64,000 bases of DNA from Nitrobacter sp051535235. Lineage in GTDB: Bacteria; Pseudomonadota; Alphaproteobacteria; Rhizobiales; Xanthobacteraceae. Each line of letters starts with the position of its first letter. The first letter of the stretch is position 1. The stretch covers positions 186,001 through 250,000 of the forward strand of contig NZ_JBPPLZ010000002.1 in assembly GCF_051535235.1 (NCBI RefSeq). The letters are read 5' to 3'. The translations under genes and the position numbers were made by a program. Under the pieces are notes generated by a model. It had not been told where the DNA came from, did not search any database, and was given only the letters and a program-made list of their open reading frames with translations. Shown here one piece after another: positions 1-7,570 of this stretch.

Positions 1-314
1 AAGCGGTTGACGATCAGGATATCTGCGCCTTCGTCGAGGATTCTCGCAATCCGCTCGCCGACGCCGGTCAACTGTCCGACGTCGAGCCGGCACCCCGCCG
101 AAGCGTTCCTGTCCTGAAATAGTTGAAGTTGCTCGCCGGTAGGAACAAGCGTCGCCGACAGGCTCGCATCGGGACAGTAACGGCCGAGTTGAACGATGCC
201 CACGGCCCGGTGGCCGTTGGCGTTCAGACCCGAGGCGAACTCACGCAGGATCGCGTCCGGATCCTGACCTTCCGTATAAACCAGGGCAGCGAGGTCGCAT
301 TGGGCGTCGAACAT
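1..314 (-). CDS. DUF2478 family protein (C-terminus beyond window edge)
   Basis: The reverse strand is open from an ATG at 312-314 to the window edge, giving 104 codons with no stop. The N-terminus begins MFDAQCDLAALVYTEG, continues with HRAVGIVQLGR and ends in view with ADILIVNR. This pattern of a hydrophobic strand, an acidic loop and a second strand, followed by ILIVNRF, matches the DUF2478 family as I know it. Members are P-loop-like proteins of unknown activity usually encoded beside molybdate transport (mod) genes. A ModE-type regulator lies immediately upstream in the same direction, and a Mo-box-like inverted repeat lies about 60 bp before the start, which fits a molybdenum link. The 3' end, and whether mod genes follow, cannot be seen. 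Confidence 0.7.
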   Translation of the reverse strand, partial: MFDAQCDLAALVYTEGQDPDAILREFASGLNANGHRAVGIVQLGRYCPDASLSATLVPTGEQLQLFQDRNASAGCRLDVGQLTGVGERIARILDEGADILIVNR

Positions 315-373
315 GATTCGCCTCCTCGATCAACGTCGCGGCGGCGCTCGCCGCGATTTTCCGGCCAAGTCCT

Positions 374-401
374 GACGTTATAGCCAGATATATATCACGT
401 A
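374..401 (-). promoter_or_regulatory. Putative ModE operator (Mo-box) upstream of the DUF2478 gene
   Basis: An imperfect inverted repeat has CGTTATA at 376-382 and TATATCACG at 391-399. The two CG dinucleotides are spaced exactly as in the 28-bp ModE consensus as I recall it (ATCGNTATATA, 6 bp, TATATANCGAT). By eye 13 of 20 defined positions match. It lies 60-87 bp before the DUF2478 start, in the gap after the ModE-type gene. The site is inferred, and is weaker than the one at 12066. Confidence 0.45.
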
Positions 402-488
402 AGGGAGGATCAGGCCAGCGCGGAACGCTGCCGGCGGTCGACTGTTTGGCTGGGCCTCGCCGGTCGCTCGACGTCGTGGCGCTCCGGA

Positions 489-893
489 TCAACGAGCCCT
501 GGTGTCTTTGTCTCGTTCCACGTTTTTTTTCGGGTGCCGGATGTCGTTCCGCAGCGCCTCGAGTTCCTTGTGGACGGCAGTTGAGGCATCGCGCTCGATC
601 TTGCGATAGCGAGCGACCAGGGAGACCCCGAACGGGGTCAGGACCGCGCCGCCGCCATTCTTGCCGCCGGTCTGCCGCGCGACCGCGGCCTGCCGGCAGA
701 TGCGGTTTATTTCATCGACGAGATCCCAGGCGCGCTTATAGGACATGTCCATGGCGCGTCCGGCGGCCGAAATCGAACCGCAAGCCTGTATGCTCTCGAG
801 CAACTCGATTTTGCCCGGTCCAATACGGCCCTTTGGGTCGAGATCGATCCGCAAGCTCAACGAGGGGATTGATTTGTTGGATGAAGCCTGCAT
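489..893 (-). CDS. ModE-type winged-helix regulator lacking the molybdate-binding domain
   Basis: This 134-residue protein carries a LysR/ModE-type winged helix near residues 20-95: KIELLESIQACGSISAAGRA, then YKRAWDLVDEINR, then GGKNGGGAVLTPFG. The GGxxGGG wing and the conserved YKRAW helix are features of the ModE N-terminal domain. Full-length E. coli ModE (about 260 residues) adds two MOP/TOBE molybdate-binding domains, which are absent here, so this is the stand-alone DNA-binding form. The ATG at 891-893 is the only sensible start. The DUF2478 gene follows downstream on the same strand after a gap holding a Mo-box-like site. It probably controls molybdenum genes, possibly including those in this window. 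How it would sense molybdate without a MOP domain is unclear. Confidence 0.85.
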   Translation of the reverse strand: MQASSNKSIPSLSLRIDLDPKGRIGPGKIELLESIQACGSISAAGRAMDMSYKRAWDLVDEINRICRQAAVARQTGGKNGGGAVLTPFGVSLVARYRKIERDASTAVHKELEALRNDIRHPKKNVERDKDTRAR

Positions 894-1064
894 GTCACGC
901 CCGATGGTATCTGGAAACAGAAACTATACATCATTCCATGTTGAACGTCAGCTTTCGAATGATGCTATCGAGTGCGCTTGCCCTTCGAGAAGAGCGGGCG
1001 GTACTAATCCACGATCACCTTGCCGTGTTGGAAGTGATTCGCGCGCACAGTGGCCACGAGCGCG

Positions 1065-3674
1065 CTATGGCGCGGCGGACCGTTCGGTTCCGGGCAAGCC
1101 TCGTCCGGCCAAGTCTTGTGTCGCCAAGTCTTGTTCGGCCAAGTCTCGTGCGGCCAAGTCTCGTGCGGCCAGGTCTCGTCCGGCCACGTCTCGTCCGGCC
1201 AGGTCGCGCACCAGCGCCTCGATGCGGTCCAGATCCCGCACATGCAGATCCCGTTGAGGGTTGGGAAGGTTGATTCCCTCCTTGCGGAAGCGTTTGAGTA
1301 TCTGGAGCCTGACCTCGTTGGCGGCACCGGCGTCGATGCCGATATGCGCGACGTGAAAGAACACCGTGAACTCCAGGGCGTCGGCGCCGAAATTGCCGAG
1401 AACGGCAAACGGCTCGGGTGATTTCAGCGCGCGCGGATGGTGGGCAACGATATCGAGCAGGATTGCGATAACCTTGTCCGGATCGGCATCATAGGAGGTG
1501 CCGACCGCCACCGAGAGGCGGGCCGAATAGCTGCCGTGCATCCAGTTGACCACCTGCCCGCTGATCAGGTCCGCGTTCGGCACGATGACCGAGACGTTGT
1601 CGTAGGTCGCGATTTCGGTCGCGCGCACGTTGATGCGTTTCACGACGCCCATGCGGGTGCCGACCTCGATGCGGTCTCCGACCTTGATCGGGCGCTCCAC
1701 GAGGAGAATCAGTCCTGAAACGAAGTTGTTGATAATGGATTGCAGTCCGAAGCCGATGCCGACCGACAGCGCGCCGGCGACGATGGCGACATTTTGCAGG
1801 TTGAGGCCGACATAGGACAGCGCGATCAGGGTGGCGAGAATGACGCCGGCATACCCCGCGCCGGTGCCGATCGAACTGCGAACGCCGACATCGAGACTGG
1901 TTTCCGGCAGGAAACGCTCCTCAAGCCAGCGCTTGAGCGCGCGCGTGGCTACGACGCCGATGATAAAAACCGCAACCGCGCCGAGAATCACGGACGGCGC
2001 GATGGTGATATTGCCGATCTGGATGCTGAAGAACGCCGTGGACATCGACGTGGCGAGGTCGTCGGAACGGATTCCCCAGGTCGTGAGCACAACGAAGGCC
2101 GTCAACCCGATCAGCGCCAGTTGAACGAGGCCGCCGAGCACCGCCGCGATCTGGCGGACCGCGCTGCTGCCCAGACCCGCGGTTTGCCGCAAAAAGCGGC
2201 CGACCGCGCCATGAAACGCAAAAGTCGCATTGACGAGAACCGCTGCGAAGCGGCTCAGCAGCACGAAGCTCATAAGCGCGGCGATCACCACCACCATTTC
2301 GATCGTGATAAACCGGCCCAAGGCGGCATATCCCGCGAGCGGTCCGAGAATGGCGGCCATGGCCATCACCCAGCCGACCGGAATCAGCAGGCGCCACGCC
2401 GACTTGTTCACGGCGGTCGACGGGGAGGGGGTGGTTTCGTCGTCGGCTTCGGTTGTGGCCGCGACGCGAAGCGCGCCCATGAAGAGAAGTGCCTTCGCAA
2501 TGGCGACCACGCTCCGGCTTGCAATCGAAAGTTCGATCGGCGCCCTGATCGCGAGGTTGATGGCGTCCACAACCACGCCGAACGCGATGACCATGGCGAG
2601 CAGCACCGCGTAGGATATCAGGCCGTCGGCAGCGGCATTGTCCATTTCGATCAGACGCCAAGTCGGACGTCCCGGCGCCAGCACCGCGATCGTCAGGCGG
2701 ACGAAGAAGAAGCCGAAGGTGATGCCGATGAACGAGGCGCGAACGATCGGACTCACGTCGTCGGGCAGGACTCCCAGCATCATGAGCGCCTGATAGAGCA
2801 CGAGCAGCGAGACGGCGGTGAGCGCGGTGTCCGCAAGGACGATGACGGCGGCCGACCCGGTCTTCCGCAGCGGGCTCGGACTGGCGATCTCGGGATCGCG
2901 TTTGGTCCAGCGCGACCACCAGCGCCGGCCCGGCGACAGGAAGAACCCGAGCACAACGACGGCAGCGATTGCGAAACCCGACGCCGCGCGAAGCGGTTGT
3001 GACGCCAGCACCCGGCCCCATTTGGACAGAAGATCGGTCAAGTGGCCGGCGGCAACCGGAACGGCGGTTGCGGCGGTGATCCAGAACGTGGGATTGACCA
3101 GGCTCGCGGAGCGCTGCAGTACCGAATCGTTGAACATCGCGCGCCGTCGATCGGAAATCGCCTCGATCGTCTGCTGAGCCCGCACGTTGATGAGCTTGGC
3201 CTGCTGAATGATGCCCTGCCGCGCGGCAACTTCAGCCAGCAACTTGGCGCGCTCGAGTTTCACATCGTCAGATGGCGGAGCGGTCGCGTCGGGACTTGGC
3301 GCGAGTTCGGCCGCCCGTGCAGTCGCTGCTTCGAGCGGCGGCGTGATTTCAGAGATCAGGTCGCGCGCTTCACCCTGCGTGGCAGCGGTCCGGTTTCGCA
3401 GATTGTTCAACACGGCATCGTCGATCACATGGGCGCCGAGGACAGCTTCGATCTGATCGAGCGTCTGCTTCCAGCCGTCGAGTTTCGACTGCGCTTGAGG
3501 AAACTGCGGTGCCGGAACGGACGGCAGATCTTCAGTAGGAGCCGCCGGCGGAGGCGCGGCCGCCGGGCTTGCCGGCTTGGCGGTGCCGCCATTTCCGGGA
3601 GCCGGCGTTCCGGCGTGCAACGGCAGCCACGCTAGAAACACGATGAAGAAAATTGCCGCGCGGATTATCTTCAT
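1065..3674 (-). CDS. DUF3772 / MscS-family mechanosensitive ion channel with pentapeptide-periodic tail
   Basis: This is an 869-residue inner-membrane protein with an N-terminal signal peptide (IFFIVFLAWLPLHA, residues 8-21). A periplasmic Pro/Ala-rich and helical region of DUF3772 type (about 40-190) follows, then roughly ten transmembrane segments. The MscS pore and beta domain lies around residues 600-800, with the pore-lining helix and following motif GIGFGLQSIINNFVSG then ERPIKVGDRIEVG. Large MscS paralogues of this type release ions under hypo-osmotic stress. The last 40 residues are unusual: RDLAG, RDVAG, RDLAA, RDLAA, RDLAE, QDLAT, QDLAG in a strict five-residue period, encoded by 15-bp tandem repeats. 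This tail looks recently expanded. Function is clear by family; the gating stimulus is unknown. Confidence 0.9.
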   Translation of the reverse strand: MKIIRAAIFFIVFLAWLPLHAGTPAPGNGGTAKPASPAAAPPPAAPTEDLPSVPAPQFPQAQSKLDGWKQTLDQIEAVLGAHVIDDAVLNNLRNRTAATQGEARDLISEITPPLEAATARAAELAPSPDATAPPSDDVKLERAKLLAEVAARQGIIQQAKLINVRAQQTIEAISDRRRAMFNDSVLQRSASLVNPTFWITAATAVPVAAGHLTDLLSKWGRVLASQPLRAASGFAIAAVVVLGFFLSPGRRWWSRWTKRDPEIASPSPLRKTGSAAVIVLADTALTAVSLLVLYQALMMLGVLPDDVSPIVRASFIGITFGFFFVRLTIAVLAPGRPTWRLIEMDNAAADGLISYAVLLAMVIAFGVVVDAINLAIRAPIELSIASRSVVAIAKALLFMGALRVAATTEADDETTPSPSTAVNKSAWRLLIPVGWVMAMAAILGPLAGYAALGRFITIEMVVVIAALMSFVLLSRFAAVLVNATFAFHGAVGRFLRQTAGLGSSAVRQIAAVLGGLVQLALIGLTAFVVLTTWGIRSDDLATSMSTAFFSIQIGNITIAPSVILGAVAVFIIGVVATRALKRWLEERFLPETSLDVGVRSSIGTGAGYAGVILATLIALSYVGLNLQNVAIVAGALSVGIGFGLQSIINNFVSGLILLVERPIKVGDRIEVGTRMGVVKRINVRATEIATYDNVSVIVPNADLISGQVVNWMHGSYSARLSVAVGTSYDADPDKVIAILLDIVAHHPRALKSPEPFAVLGNFGADALEFTVFFHVAHIGIDAGAANEVRLQILKRFRKEGINLPNPQRDLHVRDLDRIEALVRDLAGRDVAGRDLAARDLAARDLAEQDLATQDLAGRGLPGTERSAAP
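1091..1210. repeat. Eight-unit 15-bp tandem repeat in the 3' end of the MscS-family gene
   Basis: Eight consecutive 15-bp units of the form CGGCCAAGTCTCGTG run through this interval with one to four mismatches each. The unit is a multiple of three, so the reverse strand encodes a five-residue RDLAA-type repeat without breaking the frame. Two adjacent units in the middle are identical, consistent with slippage expansion. Confidence 0.9.
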
Positions 3675-4140
3675 GGCTCTCTTGCCTATCGTAACAGTGC
3701 TGAAATTGACGATGCAGCCTTCCGGAACGGAAGGCGAAGCCGGCCATGACGGTTGGTGTCCGGCTATGCGATGCGCGTGAGGCGCGCCATTTTGGTTTGG
3801 CGGTACGATAGGCAGAAATCCGCCTATTGTATGTATTTCAGTTCAGCCGCTGGTTGCTTGAATGGCAGGCGCAGCCGCGTCCCGTCAATGCCTGCATCCG
3901 TTCGTCGATGCCCGGCTCGATTCGTTGATGCAAATAACCTGAACCGAACCGGTCCTGCTGAGCTGACATGCCCGCGGGCGGTTCGGCGATTTCGCCGGAT
4001 GGCGCATATACCTTATTGATATTATTTGTATTTATTTGGCTCTGGCCTGAGTGATGAACCTCACGGTCTCCCCGGCACCGATGATCCAGGATGCGCCATC
4101 GACAATGGCCGCAGAGTTCATCGCAATCGAGGAGCCAAAG
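3675..4140. other. Intergenic region between divergent MscS-family gene and small Cys-rich gene
   Basis: About 465 bp without a convincing gene. An AT-rich stretch at about 4009-4038 could hold the promoter of the downstream exported protein. A 10-bp inverted pair, GCCTATCGTA near 3685 and TACGATAGGC near 3805, is present but I cannot assign it a role. Confidence 0.4.
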
Positions 4141-4419
4141 ATGACCACCATTCGCACCGGGATTTTCCGTCAGATCGCCGTGACCCTGACTATCGCAGGT
4201 TTATTCGTCATGCAGGCCAGCGCGAGCCACGCCTTCACGGCCGAAGCGCAACGGCAGTGCACCGGCGATGCGTTCCGCCTGTGCAGCTCTGAAATTCCGG
4301 ATATCGGCCGGATCACCGCCTGCATGGTCAAGAATCGCCCCAGCCTCAGTTCGGGCTGCCGCGTCGAGCTCGACAAGGGTTTGGCCGCTGCGAAATCGCA
4401 CAAGGTCGCCGAGCAGTAA
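4141..4419 (+). CDS. Small exported cysteine-rich protein
   Basis: The ATG at 4141 is preceded by GAGGAGCC at good spacing and gives 92 residues. An upstream in-frame ATG at 4051 exists but has no comparable ribosome site and would bury the signal peptide. Residues 1-33 form a signal peptide ending near ASASHA. The mature part has four cysteines in the pattern QCTGDAFRLC, then ACM, then GCRVEL, giving two likely disulfides. Similar short cysteine-rich-repeat proteins are common in Bradyrhizobium relatives, but their function is unknown. It is separated by about 110 bp from the monooxygenase operon downstream. Confidence 0.7.
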   Translation: MTTIRTGIFRQIAVTLTIAGLFVMQASASHAFTAEAQRQCTGDAFRLCSSEIPDIGRITACMVKNRPSLSSGCRVELDKGLAAAKSHKVAEQ

Positions 4420-4532
4420 GCGGTCGCGCGTCTTCGCCGGTTGCTATCGGTTGGTGATCCCCGTCATACTCGCCTATGATTGGGCAAGTACCGCAAGGTG
4501 TCCGTTGCGCAGCGGACAATGAGGATTACCAG

Positions 4533-5756
4533 ATGGCAGGTATCAGCCCGCCAGCGAATCCGTCGTCAGAACCGGATTACGACGATAACTATGCCGCCAT
4601 GATGGCGCGAGCACGGGCGCTCGTGCCGCAATTGCGCGAGCGGGCCGCGAGGACGGAAGAGTTGCGGCGGCTGCCACCCGAGACCGAGAAGGATTTTCAT
4701 GCGGCCGGCTTGTTCAGGATTCTGCAGCCCAGGCGGGTCGGCGGCTCCGAATTCGACTACGTGGCTCTCGTCGACTTCGCGGAAGCGATCGCCATGGCCG
4801 ACGCATCCGCCGCGTGGACGCTGGCGAACCTTGCGAGCCATCACTGGATGCTCGGCATGTTCGAAAGCCAGGCGCAGGACGCCGTCTGGAGCAAGGATGC
4901 GACCGCATTGATCGCTTCATCCTTCGTATTTCCGTCAGGCCGCGCCAGGAAGGTCGAGGGCGGTTACCGGTTGCAGGGCCACTGGCCGTTTTCGTCCGGT
5001 GTGGATTGCTGCGACTGGAACATGCTCGCGGGGATCGTCTCATCCGATGATGAAGCCGACGGCATTGAGTACAGGATTTTTCTGCTTCCCCGCGAAGACT
5101 ACCGCGTTATCGACATGTGGAACGCCGCCGGCCTGAAAGGAACGGGCTCCAACGACGTCGCTGTCGACGACGTTTTCGTCGAAGACTGGAAAACGCTGTC
5201 CGTTGCCGAGATTGCCGGTGGTCCGTCGCCCGGCAGCGCCGTCAATCCAAACCCGCTTTATGCGCTGCCGGTATTTGCACTGTTTCCCTTCGTGCTGTCC
5301 GGGGTGGCGCTTGGTAACGCCCGGGGCTGCCTCGAAGACTACATCGAGGTCGCACGCCATCGCGCAACCACCTATAGTCGCGCCATGCTCGGCGATCTTC
5401 AGTCCACGCAGATCAAGATTGCCGAAGCGTCCGCGAAGATCGACGCCGCGCGGCTCGTCATGCGCTCGATTTGCATCAGGGCGATGCGTGATGCGCGGCG
5501 CGGACTGATCCCGGACATGGCGGTCAAGACCGCATGGCGTCGCGACGGCGCCTATGCGGTGAACCTGTGTACCGAGGCGGTGTCGCTGCTGGTTGCAGCG
5601 AGCGGGGCGCGCGGGTTGTTCGCCGGCTCGCCGCTGCAGCGGCAGTTCCGCGATGCGAACGCGATCAATTCCCACATCGCGTTCAGCTTCGATGCGGCGG
5701 GCACGGATTACGGCCGGGTTGCTCTCGGTCTGCCGTCAAAAAATCTGACGCTGTGA
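4533..5756 (+). CDS. Acyl-CoA dehydrogenase-fold flavin-dependent monooxygenase (two-component, group D)
   Basis: The 407-residue protein has the three-part acyl-CoA dehydrogenase fold used by HpaB/HsaA/DszC-type oxygenases. The helical N-domain contains RRLPPETEKDFHAAGLFRIL, the middle domain GYRLQGHWPFSSGVDCCDW, then GLKGTGSNDVAVDDVFV, and the C-terminal helices include ASGARGLFAGSPLQR. The WPFSSG and GTGSNDV motifs are typical of the monooxygenase branch, which uses reduced FMN or FAD supplied by a separate reductase. That reductase is encoded nine bases downstream. The ATG at 4533 has GAGGA eight bases upstream; an in-frame ATG at 4476 lacks a site. The substrate, perhaps an aromatic or sulfur compound, cannot be told from sequence. 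Confidence 0.85.
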   Translation: MAGISPPANPSSEPDYDDNYAAMMARARALVPQLRERAARTEELRRLPPETEKDFHAAGLFRILQPRRVGGSEFDYVALVDFAEAIAMADASAAWTLANLASHHWMLGMFESQAQDAVWSKDATALIASSFVFPSGRARKVEGGYRLQGHWPFSSGVDCCDWNMLAGIVSSDDEADGIEYRIFLLPREDYRVIDMWNAAGLKGTGSNDVAVDDVFVEDWKTLSVAEIAGGPSPGSAVNPNPLYALPVFALFPFVLSGVALGNARGCLEDYIEVARHRATTYSRAMLGDLQSTQIKIAEASAKIDAARLVMRSICIRAMRDARRGLIPDMAVKTAWRRDGAYAVNLCTEAVSLLVAASGARGLFAGSPLQRQFRDANAINSHIAFSFDAAGTDYGRVALGLPSKNLTL

Positions 5757-5765
5757 GGTCGTCTG

Positions 5766-6308
5766 ATGACAGGCGGTCCTGACTTCCCCGGCGCGCCGGA
5801 TCCGGCCAATGAACTCGCGAGCGACCAGTCCTCGCTCGATCCGCGCGACTTCCGCAATGCGCTCGGAACCTATGCGACCGGCGTCACCATCATCACGGCC
5901 GCCGACGACGCGGGAAACCCTCACGGGCTGACGTGCAACTCGTTCACATCGGTCTCGCTGAATCCGCCGCTGGTGCTGTGGAGTCTCGTGGTCTATTCGC
6001 GGAACATGAGCGTCTTCCAGAACGCCAGCCATTTCGCAGTCAACGTGCTCGGCACCTCGCAGCAGGCACTGGCCGTCAAATTCGCGACGCCGTCGAGTCG
6101 CAAGTTCGAAGGGGTCGAATGGACGCCGGGTCTCGGCGGCGCTCCGCTGCTGTCCGGCGGCGTTGCGAATTTTCAATGCCGCACCGTCGATCGCTATTAC
6201 GGCGGAGACCACGTCATCTTCCTCGGCGCCGTGGAGTCCTACAGCTACAACCGGCACGAAGCGCTGTTGTTCGCCCGCGGCAAATATGGCCGTTTCGTCG
6301 GCGAATGA
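5766..6308 (+). CDS. Flavin reductase (HpaC/HsaB type) partner of the monooxygenase
   Basis: A 180-residue protein of the flavin reductase-like, FMN-binding split-barrel family. Diagnostic parts are FRNALGTYATGVTIITA, then GLTCNSFTSVSLNPPLVLWSL, with the C-terminal HVIFLGAVESY. The family reduces FMN or FAD with NAD(P)H and hands it to a two-component oxygenase. The start ATG follows GAGGTCGTCTG, only nine bases after the oxygenase stop, so the two are surely co-transcribed and act together. About 30 extra N-terminal residues precede the conserved domain. Confidence 0.88.
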   Translation: MTGGPDFPGAPDPANELASDQSSLDPRDFRNALGTYATGVTIITAADDAGNPHGLTCNSFTSVSLNPPLVLWSLVVYSRNMSVFQNASHFAVNVLGTSQQALAVKFATPSSRKFEGVEWTPGLGGAPLLSGGVANFQCRTVDRYYGGDHVIFLGAVESYSYNRHEALLFARGKYGRFVGE

Positions 6309-6335
6309 TTGGGAGCACATCGATTTGAGAGCACC

Positions 6336-7556
6336 GTGGCCGATCCGATCCTGATTGCTGGAATTCCCCTCGATTTCGTTCTCTTTGGGTTCATTCTGCT
6401 CGGCATCGCGCTGTTTCACCGCCATGCGCTTCCGATCGCCGTGATCGGTCTCGCTGTTATCATCAGCTACAAAGTCGGCTTCACCGGTTTCAAGTCCGGC
6501 GCAGGGTGGAGCGGGCTCGGCCGCCACATGGTGCACGAGTGGGTCACGCTGGCGAACCTGTTCCTGCTGCTGATGGGATTTGCCATTCTGTCGCGGCACT
6601 TCGAGGAAAGCCGGATACCGGACGAAATGCCGGCGCTCCTGCCCGATGACTGGAAAGGCGGTGCCCTTCTTCTCGTCATCGTTTTTGTACTGTCGAGTTT
6701 TCTCGATAATATCGCGGGAGCGCTGATCGGCGGTACGGTCGCGCGCCACGTTTTTCGGGGCAAGGTCCACGTCGGCTATCTCGTCGCGATCGTCGCGGCC
6801 TCCAACGCCGGCGGCTCCGGCAGCGTTGTCGGCGATACGACGACGACGATGATGTGGATCGACGGCGTCAGCCCGCTCAGCGTCGTGGAGGCCTATGTCG
6901 CGGCCGTGGTGGCGCTCGCGATCTTTGCGGTTCCGGCCGCGATCAGGCAGCATCGCTTTTCGCCGATCGTGAAGAAGTCGCCGAGCGGCTTGCGCGTGGA
7001 CGGCGCCCGGGTCTTCATCGTGGCAGTCATCCTGATCGCGGCATTGGTCGCAAACGTGACCGCGAACCTGAAATTCCCGGCGCTGCTCGATACGCTTCCC
7101 GTGCTTGGGCTTGCAGTCTGGGCCGCGATCCTGCTGACCGCGTTCTTGCGCGCGCCGGACTGGACCATCATGCCCGAAACCTTCAAGGGCACAATCTTTC
7201 TTCTGGCGCTCGTGACCGCCGCCTCCGTGATGCCGGTGGAGACGTTGCCGGCAGCATCGTGGCAAACGACGCTCGGCCTCGGCTTTGTGTCGTCGGTGTT
7301 CGACAACATCCCGCTTACCGCGCTGGCGCTCAAGCAGGGCGGCTATGACTGGGGATTTCTTGCTTACGCCGTCGGCTTCGGCGGCTCGATGGTCTGGTTC
7401 GGCTCCTCCGCCGGCGTGGCGCTGTCGAACATGTTCCCCGAGGCGAAGTCGGTGGGCTCATGGCTCAGGCACGGATGGCCCGTCGCGATCGCTTACGTTG
7501 CCGGCTTCTTTGTGATGCTCGCCGTTCTCGGCTGGCATCCCGATCAGCCGCATTGA
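6336..7556 (+). CDS. ArsB/NhaD/citrate-transporter superfamily (ion transporter) permease
   Basis: A very hydrophobic protein of about 406 residues with around eleven membrane segments. The two inverted half-motifs VLSSFLDNIAGALIGG and FVSSVFDNIPLTALALK are the paired SxxxDN re-entrant motifs of the ion-transporter superfamily that includes NhaD, ArsB and CitM. NAGGSGSVVGDTTTTMMW is the matching substrate-site loop. A GTG at 6336 with GAGAG just upstream is a plausible start; a TTG at 6309, directly after the reductase stop, is an alternative. It lies in the monooxygenase operon, so it may carry the oxygenase substrate or product, or an ion. Members of this branch are often annotated as citrate transporters, but specificity is unproven. 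Confidence 0.75.
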   Translation: MADPILIAGIPLDFVLFGFILLGIALFHRHALPIAVIGLAVIISYKVGFTGFKSGAGWSGLGRHMVHEWVTLANLFLLLMGFAILSRHFEESRIPDEMPALLPDDWKGGALLLVIVFVLSSFLDNIAGALIGGTVARHVFRGKVHVGYLVAIVAASNAGGSGSVVGDTTTTMMWIDGVSPLSVVEAYVAAVVALAIFAVPAAIRQHRFSPIVKKSPSGLRVDGARVFIVAVILIAALVANVTANLKFPALLDTLPVLGLAVWAAILLTAFLRAPDWTIMPETFKGTIFLLALVTAASVMPVETLPAASWQTTLGLGFVSSVFDNIPLTALALKQGGYDWGFLAYAVGFGGSMVWFGSSAGVALSNMFPEAKSVGSWLRHGWPVAIAYVAGFFVMLAVLGWHPDQPH

Positions 7557-7570
7557 ACGCCAGTCTCAAT

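Noticed and set aside
1740..3002. Long antisense open frame inside the MscS-family gene (420 codons)
   Set aside because: Its translation is rich in Arg, His, Asp and Gln without hydrophobic cores. The opposite strand encodes a clear membrane protein.
5736..7265. Antisense open frame across the reductase and permease genes (509 codons)
   Set aside because: Low-complexity Arg/His/Asp composition; the plus-strand genes have clear families and ribosome sites.
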